Assembly: GCA_021732845.1 (NCBI GenBank)
Contig: JAKFUF010000011.1
Coordinates: 62,001-126,000 of the forward strand
DNA length: 64,000 nucleotides
Source of the DNA: Planctomycetaceae bacterium
GTDB taxonomy: Bacteria > Planctomycetota > Planctomycetia > Planctomycetales > Planctomycetaceae
Direction of reading: 5' to 3'
The position numbers and the translations under genes are program-made. Below, piece after piece: positions 7,969 through 18,713 of the stretch. The notes below the pieces were generated by a model, which saw only the letters and a list, made by a program, of their open reading frames with translations, did not search any database and had not been told where the DNA came from. The first letter of the stretch is position 1, and every line of letters starts with the position of its first letter.

Positions 7969-9933
7969 GGGTGTCGGATCTGCCGCACCATAGCGCAATG
8001 CTGCGTATTCCAGGTATTGGTCCGCCAGCGACTCGGCGGCGGGCACCTGCCGGACACGTTCCGAAAACTGGTGCAGCGTTTCTGCCGGCTGGCGGATGAG
8101 CGCAAGCCGTGCAGCGCGGGCATCCAAGGCTGCCAGCGAACGCCGCAGGCTGGAAGACGCCACCGTGGCTTCCACCACTTCCCAGCGGAGCCACCGGCGG
8201 GCGATCTGAACCCCCCAGATGATCAGTCCCGAGAGAATCGTGAGGCCGGGAATCGTGGTCAGCAACAGTGACACCAGGGACCAGCCCGCCGCTGCCAGCC
8301 CGCGCAGTCCCCCCTGCATGATGCGGGTGCGCACGATCTGCAGACGCAGCCAAAAGTCGTCGAAGTAATGCATCACGCTAAAGTGGGATTCTCCCTCCGG
8401 CACGCCAGCCTCGGGCGTGGGCTCGACGGTCACCCACCCGCGTTCCGGATCGAACGCCTCGACCCAGGCGTGGGCATCCGCGTTGCGGGCCACCCAGTAG
8501 CCACCGGTTTCATTTCGTTCTTTGGCAACGAATCCCGTCACATACCGGGCGGGAATCCCTTCCAACCGCAGCAGTGCCGTGGCGGCCGAGGCAAAGTATT
8601 CACAGTGCGCGGCGGGGCGGTTCAGCAGGAACCACCGCATCGGCTCCTCGCCCTGGGGGACTTTGACTTCCAGGCTGTAGGTATACCGCGTATGGAACCA
8701 GTGCTCGACCGCGGCCAGCTTCTCACGCGGAGTCTGACTATCGGCAAAAACTTCCCGCGCAAGCTGCAACACTCGCTCGTCTTTGGCCAGTGCTGGCGGC
8801 ACCTGCAGGAGCGAGAGGGTTAACTCGGGTGACTGGGGGACCTCAGCATTGCCAGCTTGCGCAAGGTGGACTTCGTAGTTGGTGACCGGCAGTTCGGGCA
8901 GCGACACGGCGATCTGGTGCTCGTCAAGTTGCAGGGACTCGCTGATCGTTTCGAGCCACGCCGTGTGGAGGGGGGTGAAGATGGCATCGACGGGAGTCGA
9001 GGGATCTTTCCAGATGTCCATCTGAGCCACGATTTTGCCGGGATGCTCTTGGATCTGAAACAGCGGATTCGCGGTGCGTGGCGTGCCCGGCATGTGCAGC
9101 CGAGTGGGGGGCACCGCACGGAACTGACTGCCGGCGCTCCACCGGCCGTCGACGTACTGATCGTAGGCCGCCCCCCGCAGATAGCCGGGTGCCTTCTCGG
9201 CGTAAATTCGGAGTGCCGGCCACTGGCTGCTTTGCGACTGCTGAAACTCGACACTGCCCAGCCGTGCCTGCCGGTTGAAGCCAAAACCGCTGATCCTCGA
9301 TTCTGGAGCCTGCCGGTTGATGAACCGCTCCAATTCATCCCAGTGTGTGCGCAACAGTGCGCAGCCCACCCAGGCCGCCGCGGCGATGCTGACGAGGCAG
9401 GCCGTTGACAGGACTGTCCGCAATGTGGTCCGGGCGGCGATGTCCCAGCGATGGTCCTGCCGCGCCCCGTAGTAGGCAGTCGCGAGCATGCCAAAACAAA
9501 TGGCACAGGCTTGATAAAACAGCGCACGCCATCCCGTCACATACAAATCGCCCGAACAGACGAGGACCCCGGTGGCAAATATTGGGATGAAGGGAGACAG
9601 CCGCTCTCCTCCGCGGCGAACCAAATACTCGACGGCCTGCAAGGTGAGAAACCATTGCGCAAGCACATGCGCCAGGGGATACTGCAAGAACACCCGCCCA
9701 TACGGTGGCTCGTGCGGGGCAATGGCCCATTTGATCAGGAATAGCCCCAGCAGGATCGCCCCGCCCAGTGGCTTTCGGCCACCTGGCACCGCGATGCGCA
9801 ACGGCGACAACCAGCCGACCATGGCCAGCGCAATCACACCCAGGGGAAACGCAATCGTCTCAGAAAAGACGGCCAGCAACGCCGCCTCCAGCACGATGAG
9901 AATCAGGGCGATTCCTTCATGCATGGGAGGCAC
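7957..9933 (-). CDS. Membrane-anchored transglutaminase-like protein (TgpA type)
   Basis: A 658-residue protein with several N-terminal membrane helices (residues about 5-200), an extracytoplasmic part, a transglutaminase core and another membrane helix near 560. The catalytic triad is visible: Cys in PAAHCEYFASA (about 446), His in NADAHAWVEAF (about 488) and Asp in DPERGWVTVEPTP. This is the DUF3488-transglutaminase (TgpA) layout. In such clusters a MoxR ATPase and a DUF58 protein usually sit beside it; none is seen here. The enzyme probably acts on periplasmic or cell-wall proteins, but the substrate is unknown. The gene is convergent with the buf operon. Confidence 0.85.
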   Translation of the reverse strand: MPPMHEGIALILIVLEAALLAVFSETIAFPLGVIALAMVGWLSPLRIAVPGGRKPLGGAILLGLFLIKWAIAPHEPPYGRVFLQYPLAHVLAQWFLTLQAVEYLVRRGGERLSPFIPIFATGVLVCSGDLYVTGWRALFYQACAICFGMLATAYYGARQDHRWDIAARTTLRTVLSTACLVSIAAAAWVGCALLRTHWDELERFINRQAPESRISGFGFNRQARLGSVEFQQSQSSQWPALRIYAEKAPGYLRGAAYDQYVDGRWSAGSQFRAVPPTRLHMPGTPRTANPLFQIQEHPGKIVAQMDIWKDPSTPVDAIFTPLHTAWLETISESLQLDEHQIAVSLPELPVTNYEVHLAQAGNAEVPQSPELTLSLLQVPPALAKDERVLQLAREVFADSQTPREKLAAVEHWFHTRYTYSLEVKVPQGEEPMRWFLLNRPAAHCEYFASAATALLRLEGIPARYVTGFVAKERNETGGYWVARNADAHAWVEAFDPERGWVTVEPTPEAGVPEGESHFSVMHYFDDFWLRLQIVRTRIMQGGLRGLAAAGWSLVSLLLTTIPGLTILSGLIIWGVQIARRWLRWEVVEATVASSSLRRSLAALDARAARLALIRQPAETLHQFSERVRQVPAAESLADQYLEYAALRYGAADPTPSTV

Positions 9934-10171
9934 CGTCCATTGTCGATCCGGGTGACTGCAAAGGTTGCGCGTGTCAAATTGGACACACCCTCACTGTACC
10001 GGAATCGGCGAGTCCGTCCATCGCTCGGCGTAGAGGGTATTTGTGTTTCAACCCGCAGTGTCGCGCCAGGCGCCAAACGAAAATCCGTCTTCGAAAATCG
10101 AAAATCAACCGGTCAACTGCTCCTTGTCATCACAGGGGAGATCGACTAAACTTGGGATCCAATGACCGCTG

Positions 10172-10256
10172 GCCCAAATGGCGAAATTGGCAGACGCGCT
10201 AGGTTCAGGTCCTAGTGCCCGTAAAGGGCATGGGGGTTCGAGTCCCTCTTTGGGCA
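10172..10256 (+). tRNA. tRNA-Leu (anticodon CAG)
   Basis: An 85-nt class II tRNA. The acceptor arms GCCCAAA and TTTGGGC pair with A as discriminator, the anticodon arm is CTAGG-TTCAGGT-CCTAG with anticodon CAG, a long variable arm TGCCC-GTAA-GGGCA is present as expected for leucine, and the T arm holds GGTTCGAGTCC. The CCA end is not encoded. Confidence 0.95.
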
Positions 10257-10304
10257 ATTGAAGCAAGTAGAAGCAGAGAAGACAGTTACAGCTCAAAATG
10301 AAAT

Positions 10305-10346
10305 AAGCCGACCAAGTGATCCTTGCTAAGGATGGCTGGTCGGCTT
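10305..10346. terminator. Strong hairpin after tRNA-Leu
   Basis: AAGCCGACCA and TGGTCGGCTT form a perfect outer 10-bp stem, with an inner ATCCTT/AAGGAT stem. It lies about 50 nt after the tRNA and probably ends its transcript; there is no long T tract after it. Confidence 0.55.
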
Positions 10347-10602
10347 GTTCGTTTGGCCATGGGGGGGACTGACAAGCCCCGTGGCTCATTTTGCGAATTG
10401 AGGTGCTGGCTTCTTAATTGGGATCGCTGAATGATCCAAGTCATCCGCCTCGGGGCGGCACCGAAAAGTCCGCGGCCGTCGCTGGATAAACTCGCAGTGC
10501 CATTTCAGCACATCGCCGCAGCGGCTGCTTCGCGATGCGATGGCACTGCGGTGCTTTTCGACCGAATTCATGGAGTGCCCAAAGCGGTCGTTCCATGCTC
10601 GT

Positions 10603-10713
10603 TCATTTCGAGGCTTTCTTTTCGTTCTTGGCCTTGCGCTTTTCCTTGAGGCTCAGCACGGGTTTCTTCTGGGCCTCTTTTTTCGCCTTGTCACCCTTGC
10701 CCTTCTCTGCCAT
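10603..10713 (-). CDS. Tiny lysine-rich basic protein
   Basis: A 36-residue ORF, MAEKGKGDKAKKEAQKKP then VLSLKEKRKAKNEKKASK, with about 40% lysine and no cysteine or aromatic residue. AGGAAGG lies about 9 nt upstream of the ATG, supporting real translation. It is probably helical and binds nucleic acid or acidic partners. I recall short basic proteins of this kind from planctomycete genomes but no function is known to me. The stop is at 10603. Confidence 0.6.
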   Translation of the reverse strand: MAEKGKGDKAKKEAQKKPVLSLKEKRKAKNEKKASK

Positions 10714-11270
10714 GGTGATTGCCCTTCCTGGTGTCGACGCATATGAATAGCCAGTTGCCGATCGATACGGTAACCACTATGGTTTCGAGGGGCAATCGCA
10801 CTCGACAACTTGCATGCTTCGGATCATCTGTCGTGGATTTGTTCGCTGGTACTCGCTCCAGCTCCCCGGCCTGGGTCACGGAGTCATGCAAGGCGATTTG
10901 GGCCGCGATCAATCGGGTTCATCAACGAGGTCGTCTTTGCAAGCTGACAGAGGCAGGCACGGGTTGACGGTGGTCAGCGTGTTCCCGCCACTCCCCGCGT
11001 TGTTCGTCAGACCGCCACCAACCGTGAAGCGAGAACCTGCTGCTGCCAGCCACAACGCCCACACGCATGCTGTTTTCCGCAGGCAAGAACCTCGATTCTG
11101 GTTGCCAGCCTCAGGACAGCGGTTGGAATTGCCTGTCCCGGCCAGAAGATGGCCTGTTCCTGCATTGCAGGCTAAGACTGTGGCCTGAGACTGCGAGCGG
11201 ATTGAGACTTTGACACGGATGACGACAATAGGGCGCTGAATTTGGCGTCGAGAGCTTACGGAGCAGGTGG
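10714..11270. other. Intergenic stretch with no recognised gene
   Basis: Short overlapping ORFs of up to 124 codons occur, but none shows a domain, a ribosome site or protein-like composition. The region must contain the promoter of the downstream decarboxylase gene; no specific motif is claimed. Confidence 0.5.
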
Positions 11271-13547
11271 ATGAAATTTCGATTTCCGATCGTCATCATT
11301 GACGAAGACTTCCGGTCTGAGAACGCCTCTGGCCTGGGCATCCGGGCACTCGCCGGTGCGCTCGAACAGGAAGGCGTGGAGATTCTGGGGGCGACCAGCT
11401 ACGGCGACCTCTCACAGTTCGCGCAGCAGCAAAGCCGCGCCTCGGCCTTCATCCTCTCCATTGATGACGAAGACCTGATGGGCGGGGCCGACATCGACCC
11501 GGCGATCATCAAGCTGCGACGCTTCATCGAAGAGATCCGCTTTCGGAATTCCGAAATCCCAATCTATCTCTACGGCGAGACGCGGACCTCGCACCATATT
11601 CCCAACGACATTCTGCGGGAACTGCACGGCTTCATTCACATGTTCGAGGACACGCCGGAGTTCGTGGCCCGGCATATCATCCGCGAAGCCCGGGCGTACC
11701 TCGACAGCCTGCCGCCGCCGTTCTTTCGCGCCCTCATGCACTATGCGCAGGACGGGTCTTACTCGTGGCATTGTCCGGGGCACTCCGGCGGCGTGGCGTT
11801 CTTGAAGAGCCCGGTGGGGCAGATGTTCCACCAGTTCTTTGGCGAGAACATGCTCCGCGCCGATGTCTGCAATGCCGTGGAGGAACTGGGGCAGTTGCTG
11901 GACCACTCCGGCCCCGTGGCGGCCTCCGAGCGGAATGCCGCGCGAATCTTCAACGCCGACCACTGCTTCTTCGTGACGAACGGGACCTCGACCTCCAACA
12001 AGATGGTGTGGCACTCGACGGTGGCCTCGGGCGACATTGTCGTTGTCGACCGGAACTGCCACGTGTCGATCCTGCACTCGATCATCATGACCGGCGCCGT
12101 GCCGGTGTTCCTGATGCCCACGCGGAATCACCTGGGAATCATCGGACCGATTCCGCTCGACGAGTTCCGGCCCGAGAGCATCCAGGCGAAAATCGAGGCC
12201 AATCCGTTCGCCCGCGCGGCGCAGGCCCGCAACCCCGGCCGCCGGCCACGGATCCTGACCATCACGCAAAGCACCTACGACGGCATCATCTATAACGTCG
12301 AGACGCTCAAGGAACTGCTCGACGGCAAGATCGGCACGCTGCATTTCGACGAGGCGTGGCTGCCGCATGCAACGTTCCACGAGTTTTATAAGGACATGCA
12401 TGCCATCGGCCGGGACCGCAGCCCTCCCAAGACCTCGATGATTTTCGCCACACACTCCACCCACAAGCTGCTCGCGGGGATCTCGCAGGCCTCGCAGATT
12501 CTTGTGCAGGAGTCGGACGCCGAGAAGCTTGACCGGCACATCTTCAATGAAGCGTACCTGATGCACACCTCGACCTCGCCGCAGTATGCGATCATCGCCT
12601 CCTGCGACGTGGCGGCGGCGATGATGGAGCCACCGGGCGGGACGTCGCTGGTGGAGGAGTCGATTCTCGAAGCGCTCAACTTTCGCCGGGCGATGCGGAA
12701 AGTCGACGATGAATGGGGCCAGGACTGGTGGTTCAAGGTCTGGGGACCCGACCGGCTCGCCGCCGACGGGATCGGCCATCGTGACGAGTGGCTGCTGCGG
12801 GAGAACGACGCGTGGCACGGGTTCGGCAACATCGCCCCCGGCTTCAACATGCTCGACCCGATCAAGGCCACGCTGATCACCCCCGGCCTCGACCTCTCCG
12901 GACAGTTCTCCGAAACCGGCATTCCCGCCTCCATCGTGACACGGTACCTGGCCGAACACGGGGTGATTGTCGAGAAGACCGGGCTGTATTCCTTCTTCAT
13001 CATGTTCACCATTGGCATCACCAAGGGCCGGTGGAACACGCTGGTGAGCGCGCTGCAGCAGTTCAAGGATGACTACGACAAGAACCACCGCATGTGGCGC
13101 GTGTTGCCGGAGTTCGTGGCTCAATATCCGCAGTACGAGCAGCTCGGCCTGAAGGATCTTTGCCAGCAGATTCACGACACCTACAAGGCCAACGACGTGG
13201 CCCGCGTCACAACCGACATGTACCTGTCGGTCACGCAGCCGACCTTGAAACCTTCCGATGCCTTCGACCGCATGGCCCACCGCGACATCGACCGCGTGGA
13301 GATCGACCACCTCGACGGCCGCACCACGGCGGTGCTCCTCACGCCGTATCCGCCCGGCATTCCGCTGCTCATCCCCGGCGAACGATTCAATGCGACGATT
13401 GTGCAGTACCTGACATTCGCCCGCGACTTCAACGATCGCTTCCCTGGCTTCGACACCGACATCCATGGGCTGGTGGAGACGGTCGAGAATGGCAAACGCC
13501 GGTATTTCGTCGACTGCATTCACTTCAATGGCGAGCCGCCGAAGTGA
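11271..13547 (+). CDS. Orn/Lys/Arg decarboxylase (biodegradative arginine decarboxylase-like)
   Basis: A 758-residue fold-type I PLP enzyme, close in length to AdiA/LdcI. It has the receiver-like N-terminal wing (FRFPIVIIDEDFRSENASG), the large PLP domain with SWHCPGHSGG, FFVTNGTSTSNK, QSTYDGIIYNVE, LHFDEAWLPHA and the PLP-lysine motif THSTHKLLAG (lysine about 400), and the C-terminal domain (DRFPGFDTDIHGL). Family members remove CO2 from Arg, Lys or Orn to give polyamines and consume protons. The exact substrate cannot be decided from sequence alone; length and the N-terminal wing favour arginine or lysine. AGGTGG just upstream of the ATG supports the start. The gene is followed in the same direction by an M81 peptidase gene. 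Confidence 0.9.
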   Translation: MKFRFPIVIIDEDFRSENASGLGIRALAGALEQEGVEILGATSYGDLSQFAQQQSRASAFILSIDDEDLMGGADIDPAIIKLRRFIEEIRFRNSEIPIYLYGETRTSHHIPNDILRELHGFIHMFEDTPEFVARHIIREARAYLDSLPPPFFRALMHYAQDGSYSWHCPGHSGGVAFLKSPVGQMFHQFFGENMLRADVCNAVEELGQLLDHSGPVAASERNAARIFNADHCFFVTNGTSTSNKMVWHSTVASGDIVVVDRNCHVSILHSIIMTGAVPVFLMPTRNHLGIIGPIPLDEFRPESIQAKIEANPFARAAQARNPGRRPRILTITQSTYDGIIYNVETLKELLDGKIGTLHFDEAWLPHATFHEFYKDMHAIGRDRSPPKTSMIFATHSTHKLLAGISQASQILVQESDAEKLDRHIFNEAYLMHTSTSPQYAIIASCDVAAAMMEPPGGTSLVEESILEALNFRRAMRKVDDEWGQDWWFKVWGPDRLAADGIGHRDEWLLRENDAWHGFGNIAPGFNMLDPIKATLITPGLDLSGQFSETGIPASIVTRYLAEHGVIVEKTGLYSFFIMFTIGITKGRWNTLVSALQQFKDDYDKNHRMWRVLPEFVAQYPQYEQLGLKDLCQQIHDTYKANDVARVTTDMYLSVTQPTLKPSDAFDRMAHRDIDRVEIDHLDGRTTAVLLTPYPPGIPLLIPGERFNATIVQYLTFARDFNDRFPGFDTDIHGLVETVENGKRRYFVDCIHFNGEPPK

Positions 13548-13623
13548 CCTGCGGCACCATGCAGTGTTATCAGTCGGGCCTGAGTGAAAAGCCCTGAACG
13601 GTTCCAACCGATGGAGAACTCTC

Positions 13624-15114
13624 GTGACGCGGATCTTGGTCGCGGAATGCAAGCAGGAAGTCTCCTCGTTCAATCCGTTCTCCAGCCACTATGCCGACTT
13701 CGCCATTTGCCGCGGCGAAGACCTGTTCAAATACCACCGCGCAGTCCGCGAAGAGATCGGCGGGGCACTGGAGATTTTTGACGAACAGGCGGATGTGACA
13801 CTTGTGCCGACTTTCGGCGCGCGGGCGATCACTTCCGGCGGCACGCTCGCAGCGGCCGATTTTTCGCGGTTGGCCGAAGAGTTTTTGAACGCCCTCCGCG
13901 CGGCTGGTCCCGTCGATGCCGCCTATTTTTCGCTACATGGCGCGATGTCGGCAGAGCAGGAGGACGATCCCGAGGGCTATCTGCTCGCCGAGTCGCGGAA
14001 GATTCTGGGAGAAAAGATACCAATTGTCGTCTCGCTGGACCTGCACGGGATCCTGACCGACCGCATGCTTGAGCACAGCGATGCGATTGTGATGTTTCAC
14101 ACCTACCCGCATGTGGATTTTGTCGAAACCGGACGACGGGCGGCGAAGCTGCTGATGCGGATCGTCCGCGGCGAAGTCCAGCCCGTCACGGCCAAGGTCG
14201 AAATTCCCGCCCTGGTTCGCGGCGATGAATTGATCACCGCCACCGGGAGTTTTGGCGAGTGCATCCGCGCGGCCCAGAAGATCGAACAGAGCGCGGCGGG
14301 GCTGTCGGCTGGCATGTTCATCGGCAATCCGTTTACCGATGTCCGCGAACTGCGAACAAACAGTTTGGTCGTCATGGACGGCGATGCGGTGGCCGCCGAA
14401 AAGCTGGCGATCGACATGGCGGCGATGTTTTGGAGCCACCATGAGAAGATGCAGGTGCCGCTCACCAGCATCGCGGAGAGCATCCGGATCGCCAACACAA
14501 CGCCAGGCACAACGGTCTTGATGGATGCGGCGGACGCGACCAGTTCCGGGGCCTCCGGCGACAGCAACGCCATCCTCCGCGAACTGATCGCGGACAACTT
14601 TTCGCGGAACGCGCTGCTGCCCATCGTCGATCCGGCAGCGGTTGAGCAGGCTCTCGCGGTCGGCCCCGGAGCGACGATTCGCACGACACTGGGCGGTGCG
14701 TTCAACAAGCGCTTTACTCCGCTGGAATGCGAAGCCAAAGTGCGGATGCTGTCGGACGGACATTTCCGCAGCGAGTCCTTCGGCGTGCATTGGTACTCAG
14801 GAATGACGGCAGTCCTCCAGATCGGCACCATCACCGTGGTCGTCGCGAGCCGCGCGGTGAGCCTGTACGACCGCGCGTTTTTCCTCGCCAATGGCCAGAA
14901 CCCGCAGCATTTCGACCTGGTGGTCGTCAAGTCGCCGCACTGCGAGCGGCACATGTTCGCCGACTGGTGCAGCCGCCAGATCAACGTCGACGCCCCCGGC
15001 TCCACCAGCGCCAACCTCAAAGCCCTTGGCCACACCAAGTGCCCGCGGCCAATCTTTCCACTGGACCCCGATGTGAGCTTTGTGCCCAAGGCGAAGATCT
15101 TCCGCCGCGGCTAA
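13624..15114 (+). CDS. M81 family metallopeptidase (MlrC-like)
   Basis: A 496-residue protein starting with GTG behind GGAG. It matches the M81/MlrC pattern from its first residues (RILVAECKQEVSSFNP), through AAYFSLHGAMSAE, EDDPEGYLLAESR, IVVSLDLHGILTDRML, MFHTYPHVDFVETGRRAAKLL and VRGDELIT, to a C-terminal domain with DVRELRTNSLVVMDGD and a late HCERHMFADW segment. The family is named after the microcystin-degrading MlrC; most members are of unknown substrate and are thought to be zinc hydrolases acting on amides or small peptides. It lies 76 bp after the decarboxylase gene and may be cotranscribed with it. Confidence 0.85.
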   Translation: MTRILVAECKQEVSSFNPFSSHYADFAICRGEDLFKYHRAVREEIGGALEIFDEQADVTLVPTFGARAITSGGTLAAADFSRLAEEFLNALRAAGPVDAAYFSLHGAMSAEQEDDPEGYLLAESRKILGEKIPIVVSLDLHGILTDRMLEHSDAIVMFHTYPHVDFVETGRRAAKLLMRIVRGEVQPVTAKVEIPALVRGDELITATGSFGECIRAAQKIEQSAAGLSAGMFIGNPFTDVRELRTNSLVVMDGDAVAAEKLAIDMAAMFWSHHEKMQVPLTSIAESIRIANTTPGTTVLMDAADATSSGASGDSNAILRELIADNFSRNALLPIVDPAAVEQALAVGPGATIRTTLGGAFNKRFTPLECEAKVRMLSDGHFRSESFGVHWYSGMTAVLQIGTITVVVASRAVSLYDRAFFLANGQNPQHFDLVVVKSPHCERHMFADWCSRQINVDAPGSTSANLKALGHTKCPRPIFPLDPDVSFVPKAKIFRRG

Positions 15115-15117
15115 GCT

Positions 15118-15180
15118 AGACGAATGTCACGAATGGCAACGAGCAGGATTCCATCGCCTGCGAAGCCATGCCGGATGAGA
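15118..15180. repeat. Fragment of the CACGAAT repeat family
   Basis: The stretch with GACGAATGTCACGAATGG, the GCAGGATTCCATCGCC piece and GAAGCCATGCCGG is a partial copy of the palindromic family found complete at 31154-31274 and 60860-60981. Confidence 0.6.
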
Positions 15181-15222
15181 GAGGATTTGTTGGGACCGTC
15201 TGTCAGCAAGCACATCCTTGAC

Positions 15223-15412
15223 GTGTCCGACAAAAGTCCATTCGCTGGTTTCAACGCAATTTCAAATTTCAGATTTCAAATTTCACAGTAAAATACTTTG
15301 TCGCAGTATCCACACTATGGGGCAACAGTTACGTTCGCGCCATTGAAGCTCAGTCGACAGTTCGGTGTGGCTGAACAGACTGTGAAATTTGAAATTGGCT
15401 TTTGTCGGACAC
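15223..15412. mobile_element. MITE-like element, 190 bp, perfect terminal inverted repeats
   Basis: The ends GTGTCCGACAAAAG and CTTTTGTCGGACAC are perfect 14-bp inverted repeats. Inside each end lie TTCAAATTTCACAG-type arms. It has no coding capacity. Related copies are at 50681-51067 (opposite orientation, interrupted) and 60998-61195. It fills most of the gap between the M81 and DUF1553 genes. Confidence 0.75.
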
Positions 15413-15488
15413 ATCCTGTCCAAATACCCTGTCACCCGCGCCCCTGCCTGATACCTCAGGGGAGTGACGGTCAGGAAATCCGCAGCCT

Positions 15489-18400
15489 CTATTGCCGCGT
15501 GACCACCTCATCCAGGTTCAGCAGCATGCTGGCGACCGCCGCGTGGGCTGCCAGTTCGCTGAGGGGCAGATCCTTGGGGCGGGGGTGTTCGCCGACGCTT
15601 AAAAACTTCTCGGCACTGGCCTGATCCGCCGCAAACCGAACTCGTTGGCGTGCGAGGGCGGCAGTGAGAATCAGCAGTTCGCGCTCGACGGGTGGCCGGC
15701 CGACTGCCAGGCGGAACGCGCGTGAGAGCCGCGCGGCATCGGTGCCGGGCTCCAGCAGGACCCGCTCGGCCAGTGCGCGGGCCGCTTCAACGAACGTGAT
15801 CTCATTCAACAGCGTCAGCGCCTGCAAGGGCGTGTTGGTGCGTGTCTCCCGCACCGTGCAGGTTTCGCGGGCGGCGGCGTCGAAGGTCATCATTGTTGGC
15901 GGCGCGACGGTGCGCTTCCAATAGGTGTACATGCTGCGGCGGTAAAGTTCGCCCCCGTGGCTCTGGGGGTAGTCCGTCAACGTGGCGAGATCGAGCCACA
16001 GTCCTTCGGGTTGATACGGCAACACCGACGGGCCGCCGACGTTCTCCACGAGGAGCCCGCTGGCAAACAGCGCCTGGTCGCGAATTGCCTCGGCGGAGAG
16101 CCGGAACCGAGGACCGCGGGCCAGCAGGCGGTTCTCGGGATCTTTTTGTTGCAGGGCGGGCGTGACCCGCGAACTCTGCCGATAGGTGCTGCTGAGCACG
16201 ACTTGCCTGAGCAGGCCCTTCACGTTCCAGCCCGAATCCATGAATTCCAACGCCAGCCAATCCAGCAGTTCCGGGTGACTGGGGGGATCGCCCTGCGAGC
16301 CAAAATCTTCCAGGGTACGGACCAATCCCGCCCCAAAAAACTGCTGCCAGTAGCGGTTGACGATGACGCGGGCCATCAACGGATTGCGGCGGTCCACCAG
16401 CCACTTGGCCAACCCCAGCCGATTGTTGGGGACACCTTCGGGCAGAGTGTGCAGCACGGCCGGGACCCCGGCCGTCACGGTCTCACCCGGCTTGTCGTAC
16501 TCGCCCCGCAGCAGCACATGCGTCGTCCGTGGCTCAGGCATCTCGACCATCACCATCACGGTGGGCAGGCTGTCGACAAAGCGTTCCCGCTGCCGCTGCA
16601 GATCGACAATTCGGCGACGCGCTTCGCGAAGTGCGGGAGGAGCGAACGCCTCAAGAAACGCCGTCCGCACAGCCAGCGTCTGCCCCCGTGTCCGCCGATC
16701 CGCTGGAATGGCGAGAATCTCACCGAGGGCTTCGGGGACGGCAAGAACCAGGGCCTCATCGTGTGTCAGCACACGTTGATACAGCCGGGTCTCATCGATC
16801 ATCCCGTCGAACCGTTTGCCCACGCCCCCGCCGCCACCAATCCGCAGTGGCTCCGTGGTTTGAATCTCCTGATTCAGGGCGTCCAAAATCACCGTCAGCT
16901 TTTGCGGAATTCCATCCACAAAGATCTGAATTCCCGAGGCCATCCGTGTGCCATCGTAGGTCACCAGCAGATGCCGCCAGGCATTGATCGGCAGTACCGC
17001 GTCGGTGCGAACCTGAATGGAGTCATCCAGCCAGCGCTTGATCAGATTGACGTGCAACCGGCCCTGAACCAGTTCGAGGCTCCAGCCATCCGGTTCTGGC
17101 TTCTCCGCCATGCGCGAGATGAGGACGCCTGAGGGCGTGCGGGGATTCGCCCACAAACTGACCGAGAATTTGTCGAGGTAGCTGAAGTTTCCCAGGTCGC
17201 CCGCGTCGACGAATTCCTTTCCGTGCAGATCGATGGCCGTCGCCAACTGCCCCTCGTTCCACACGGCCGATCCGCCGTCCACTTTTGGTTCAGCCACGTA
17301 CTTTGCGGGCGCTGTGCCCGGAGCCAGCGGAAGTGTCACAGGCGCTGGTGCCCCGGTGGGACCGCGGTTCTGCAGGTTTTGGTCGAAATCGAACTGGGCA
17401 AACGGCAGCGAGGGAACAGTGGGGGCCATCACCGTTCCGGGCGCACGCTCCCATTCCGCTTGGGCGGCATCGATCTCTGGTTCCAACGTCCGCAGCGTTT
17501 GCTCGGCGGAAACCAAAGCCTGGTCCAACCGCTTCAATTCCTGCTGCTGCGCTGCGGTCGGGGCCGACATGATCGGCGGGGAGTTGCCAAATTTGATCGC
17601 CCGCCCGCGCTCGGGCACATTGTTGAAGTAAGCGAACATCCGATAGAAGTCGCGCTGCGTCAGCGGGTCGAATTTGTGGTCATGGCAGCGGACGCAGCCC
17701 ATCGTCAGGCCGAGCCACACGGTCGAGGTGGCTTCCACGCGGTCGACGACATACTCGACGGCGTATTCCTCGGGGATGATCCCGCCTTCGGCATTGCCAC
17801 GATGATTACGGTTGAAGCCCGTGGCGATCCGCTGCTCCAGAGTGGGATTTGGAAGCAGGTCGCCAGCGATCTGTTCAATGGTGAACAGATCGAAGGGCAT
17901 GTTGTGGTTGAAGGCGTCGATCACCCAGTCCCGCCAGCGCCACATCGAGCGTTCGCCGTCGCTCTGATAGCCGTTCGTATCGGCGTATCGCGCCCCGTCC
18001 AGCCAGCGGGCGGCCATCCGCTCGCCGAACCGCGGTGACGCCAACAGGCGGTCGACCACTGTTTCGTGCGCTGTGACGGAATCGTCTGCCAGAAACGCGT
18101 CGGCCTCTTCCAAAGAGGGCGGCAGACCGGTGAGGTCGAGCGACACGCGTCTGAGCCACGTGAGTTTGTCGGCGGCGGCCGTGGGGGCGAGCCCTTCGCG
18201 TTCGAGCCGCGCCAAAATGTGGGCATCAATCGGGTTTCGCACCCAGTCCGCCCGAGAGACGGTGGGAGTCGCGGGCCGAACGGGTGGGATCAAAGACCAG
18301 TGTGGCTGCCATTTTGCCCCTTGAGCCACCCATTGGCGGATCAGCTCGGCCTGCTTCGGCGTGAGTGACTTGCCGCTGTCGGGCGGCGGCATCCGTTCGT

Positions 18401-18713
18401 TGGCATCCGTGGAGAAGATGCGTTCGATCAGCGTGCTGTTCGCCAGATCTCCGGCGACAATGACGCGATGCCCATCGCGGTCGCGCAGCACATCCTTCTC
18501 GTCATCGAGCCGCAGTTCCGCCTTGCGCTGTGCCCCATCGGGGCCGTGGCATTGAAAGCAGGCATCCGAAAGGATCGGCCGGATGTCGCGATTGAAATCC
18601 ACCTTGCTCGCGGCGGTTGTCGACGCCGGGTTCTCGGCGGCCAGATATCCAGGGCTGGCCGCAACAACGACCGCCAGAACTCCAACGGCAACCCGGGCAA
18701 CGGAGGCGAGCAT
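15489..18713 (-). CDS. Planctomycete cytochrome c protein with DUF1549, LamG and DUF1553 domains
   Basis: A 1074-residue secreted protein. The start at 18713 is chosen over an ATG ten codons upstream because AAGGG sits correctly before it and a normal signal peptide follows ([18 protein letters not shown]). Order: PSCyt1 haem domain with [10 protein letters not shown] (about 50), DUF1549 (about 150-360, with [13 protein letters not shown] and [10 protein letters not shown]), a coiled-coil, a LamG/concanavalin-like domain (about 500-660, [18 protein letters not shown]), and DUF1553/PSD1 (about 780-1030, [51 protein letters not shown]). The family is abundant in planctomycetes and is usually paired with a DUF1501 gene, which is absent here. 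Its biochemical role is unproven; polysaccharide or redox functions have been suggested. Confidence 0.92.
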   Translation of the reverse strand: MLASVARVAVGVLAVVVAASPGYLAAENPASTTAASKVDFNRDIRPILSDACFQCHGPDGAQRKAELRLDDEKDVLRDRDGHRVIVAGDLANSTLIERIFSTDANERMPPPDSGKSLTPKQAELIRQWVAQGAKWQPHWSLIPPVRPATPTVSRADWVRNPIDAHILARLEREGLAPTAAADKLTWLRRVSLDLTGLPPSLEEADAFLADDSVTAHETVVDRLLASPRFGERMAARWLDGARYADTNGYQSDGERSMWRWRDWVIDAFNHNMPFDLFTIEQIAGDLLPNPTLEQRIATGFNRNHRGNAEGGIIPEEYAVEYVVDRVEATSTVWLGLTMGCVRCHDHKFDPLTQRDFYRMFAYFNNVPERGRAIKFGNSPPIMSAPTAAQQQELKRLDQALVSAEQTLRTLEPEIDAAQAEWERAPGTVMAPTVPSLPFAQFDFDQNLQNRGPTGAPAPVTLPLAPGTAPAKYVAEPKVDGGSAVWNEGQLATAIDLHGKEFVDAGDLGNFSYLDKFSVSLWANPRTPSGVLISRMAEKPEPDGWSLELVQGRLHVNLIKRWLDDSIQVRTDAVLPINAWRHLLVTYDGTRMASGIQIFVDGIPQKLTVILDALNQEIQTTEPLRIGGGGGVGKRFDGMIDETRLYQRVLTHDEALVLAVPEALGEILAIPADRRTRGQTLAVRTAFLEAFAPPALREARRRIVDLQRQRERFVDSLPTVMVMVEMPEPRTTHVLLRGEYDKPGETVTAGVPAVLHTLPEGVPNNRLGLAKWLVDRRNPLMARVIVNRYWQQFFGAGLVRTLEDFGSQGDPPSHPELLDWLALEFMDSGWNVKGLLRQVVLSSTYRQSSRVTPALQQKDPENRLLARGPRFRLSAEAIRDQALFASGLLVENVGGPSVLPYQPEGLWLDLATLTDYPQSHGGELYRRSMYTYWKRTVAPPTMMTFDAAARETCTVRETRTNTPLQALTLLNEITFVEAARALAERVLLEPGTDAARLSRAFRLAVGRPPVERELLILTAALARQRVRFAADQASAEKFLSVGEHPRPKDLPLSELAAHAAVASMLLNLDEVVTRQ

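Noticed and set aside
10814-11188. 124-residue protein before the decarboxylase gene
   Set aside because: No ribosome site, no domain, overlapping frames of similar length.
11412-13673. 753-residue protein on the minus strand
   Set aside because: Long antisense frame caused by high G+C over the decarboxylase gene; no domain.
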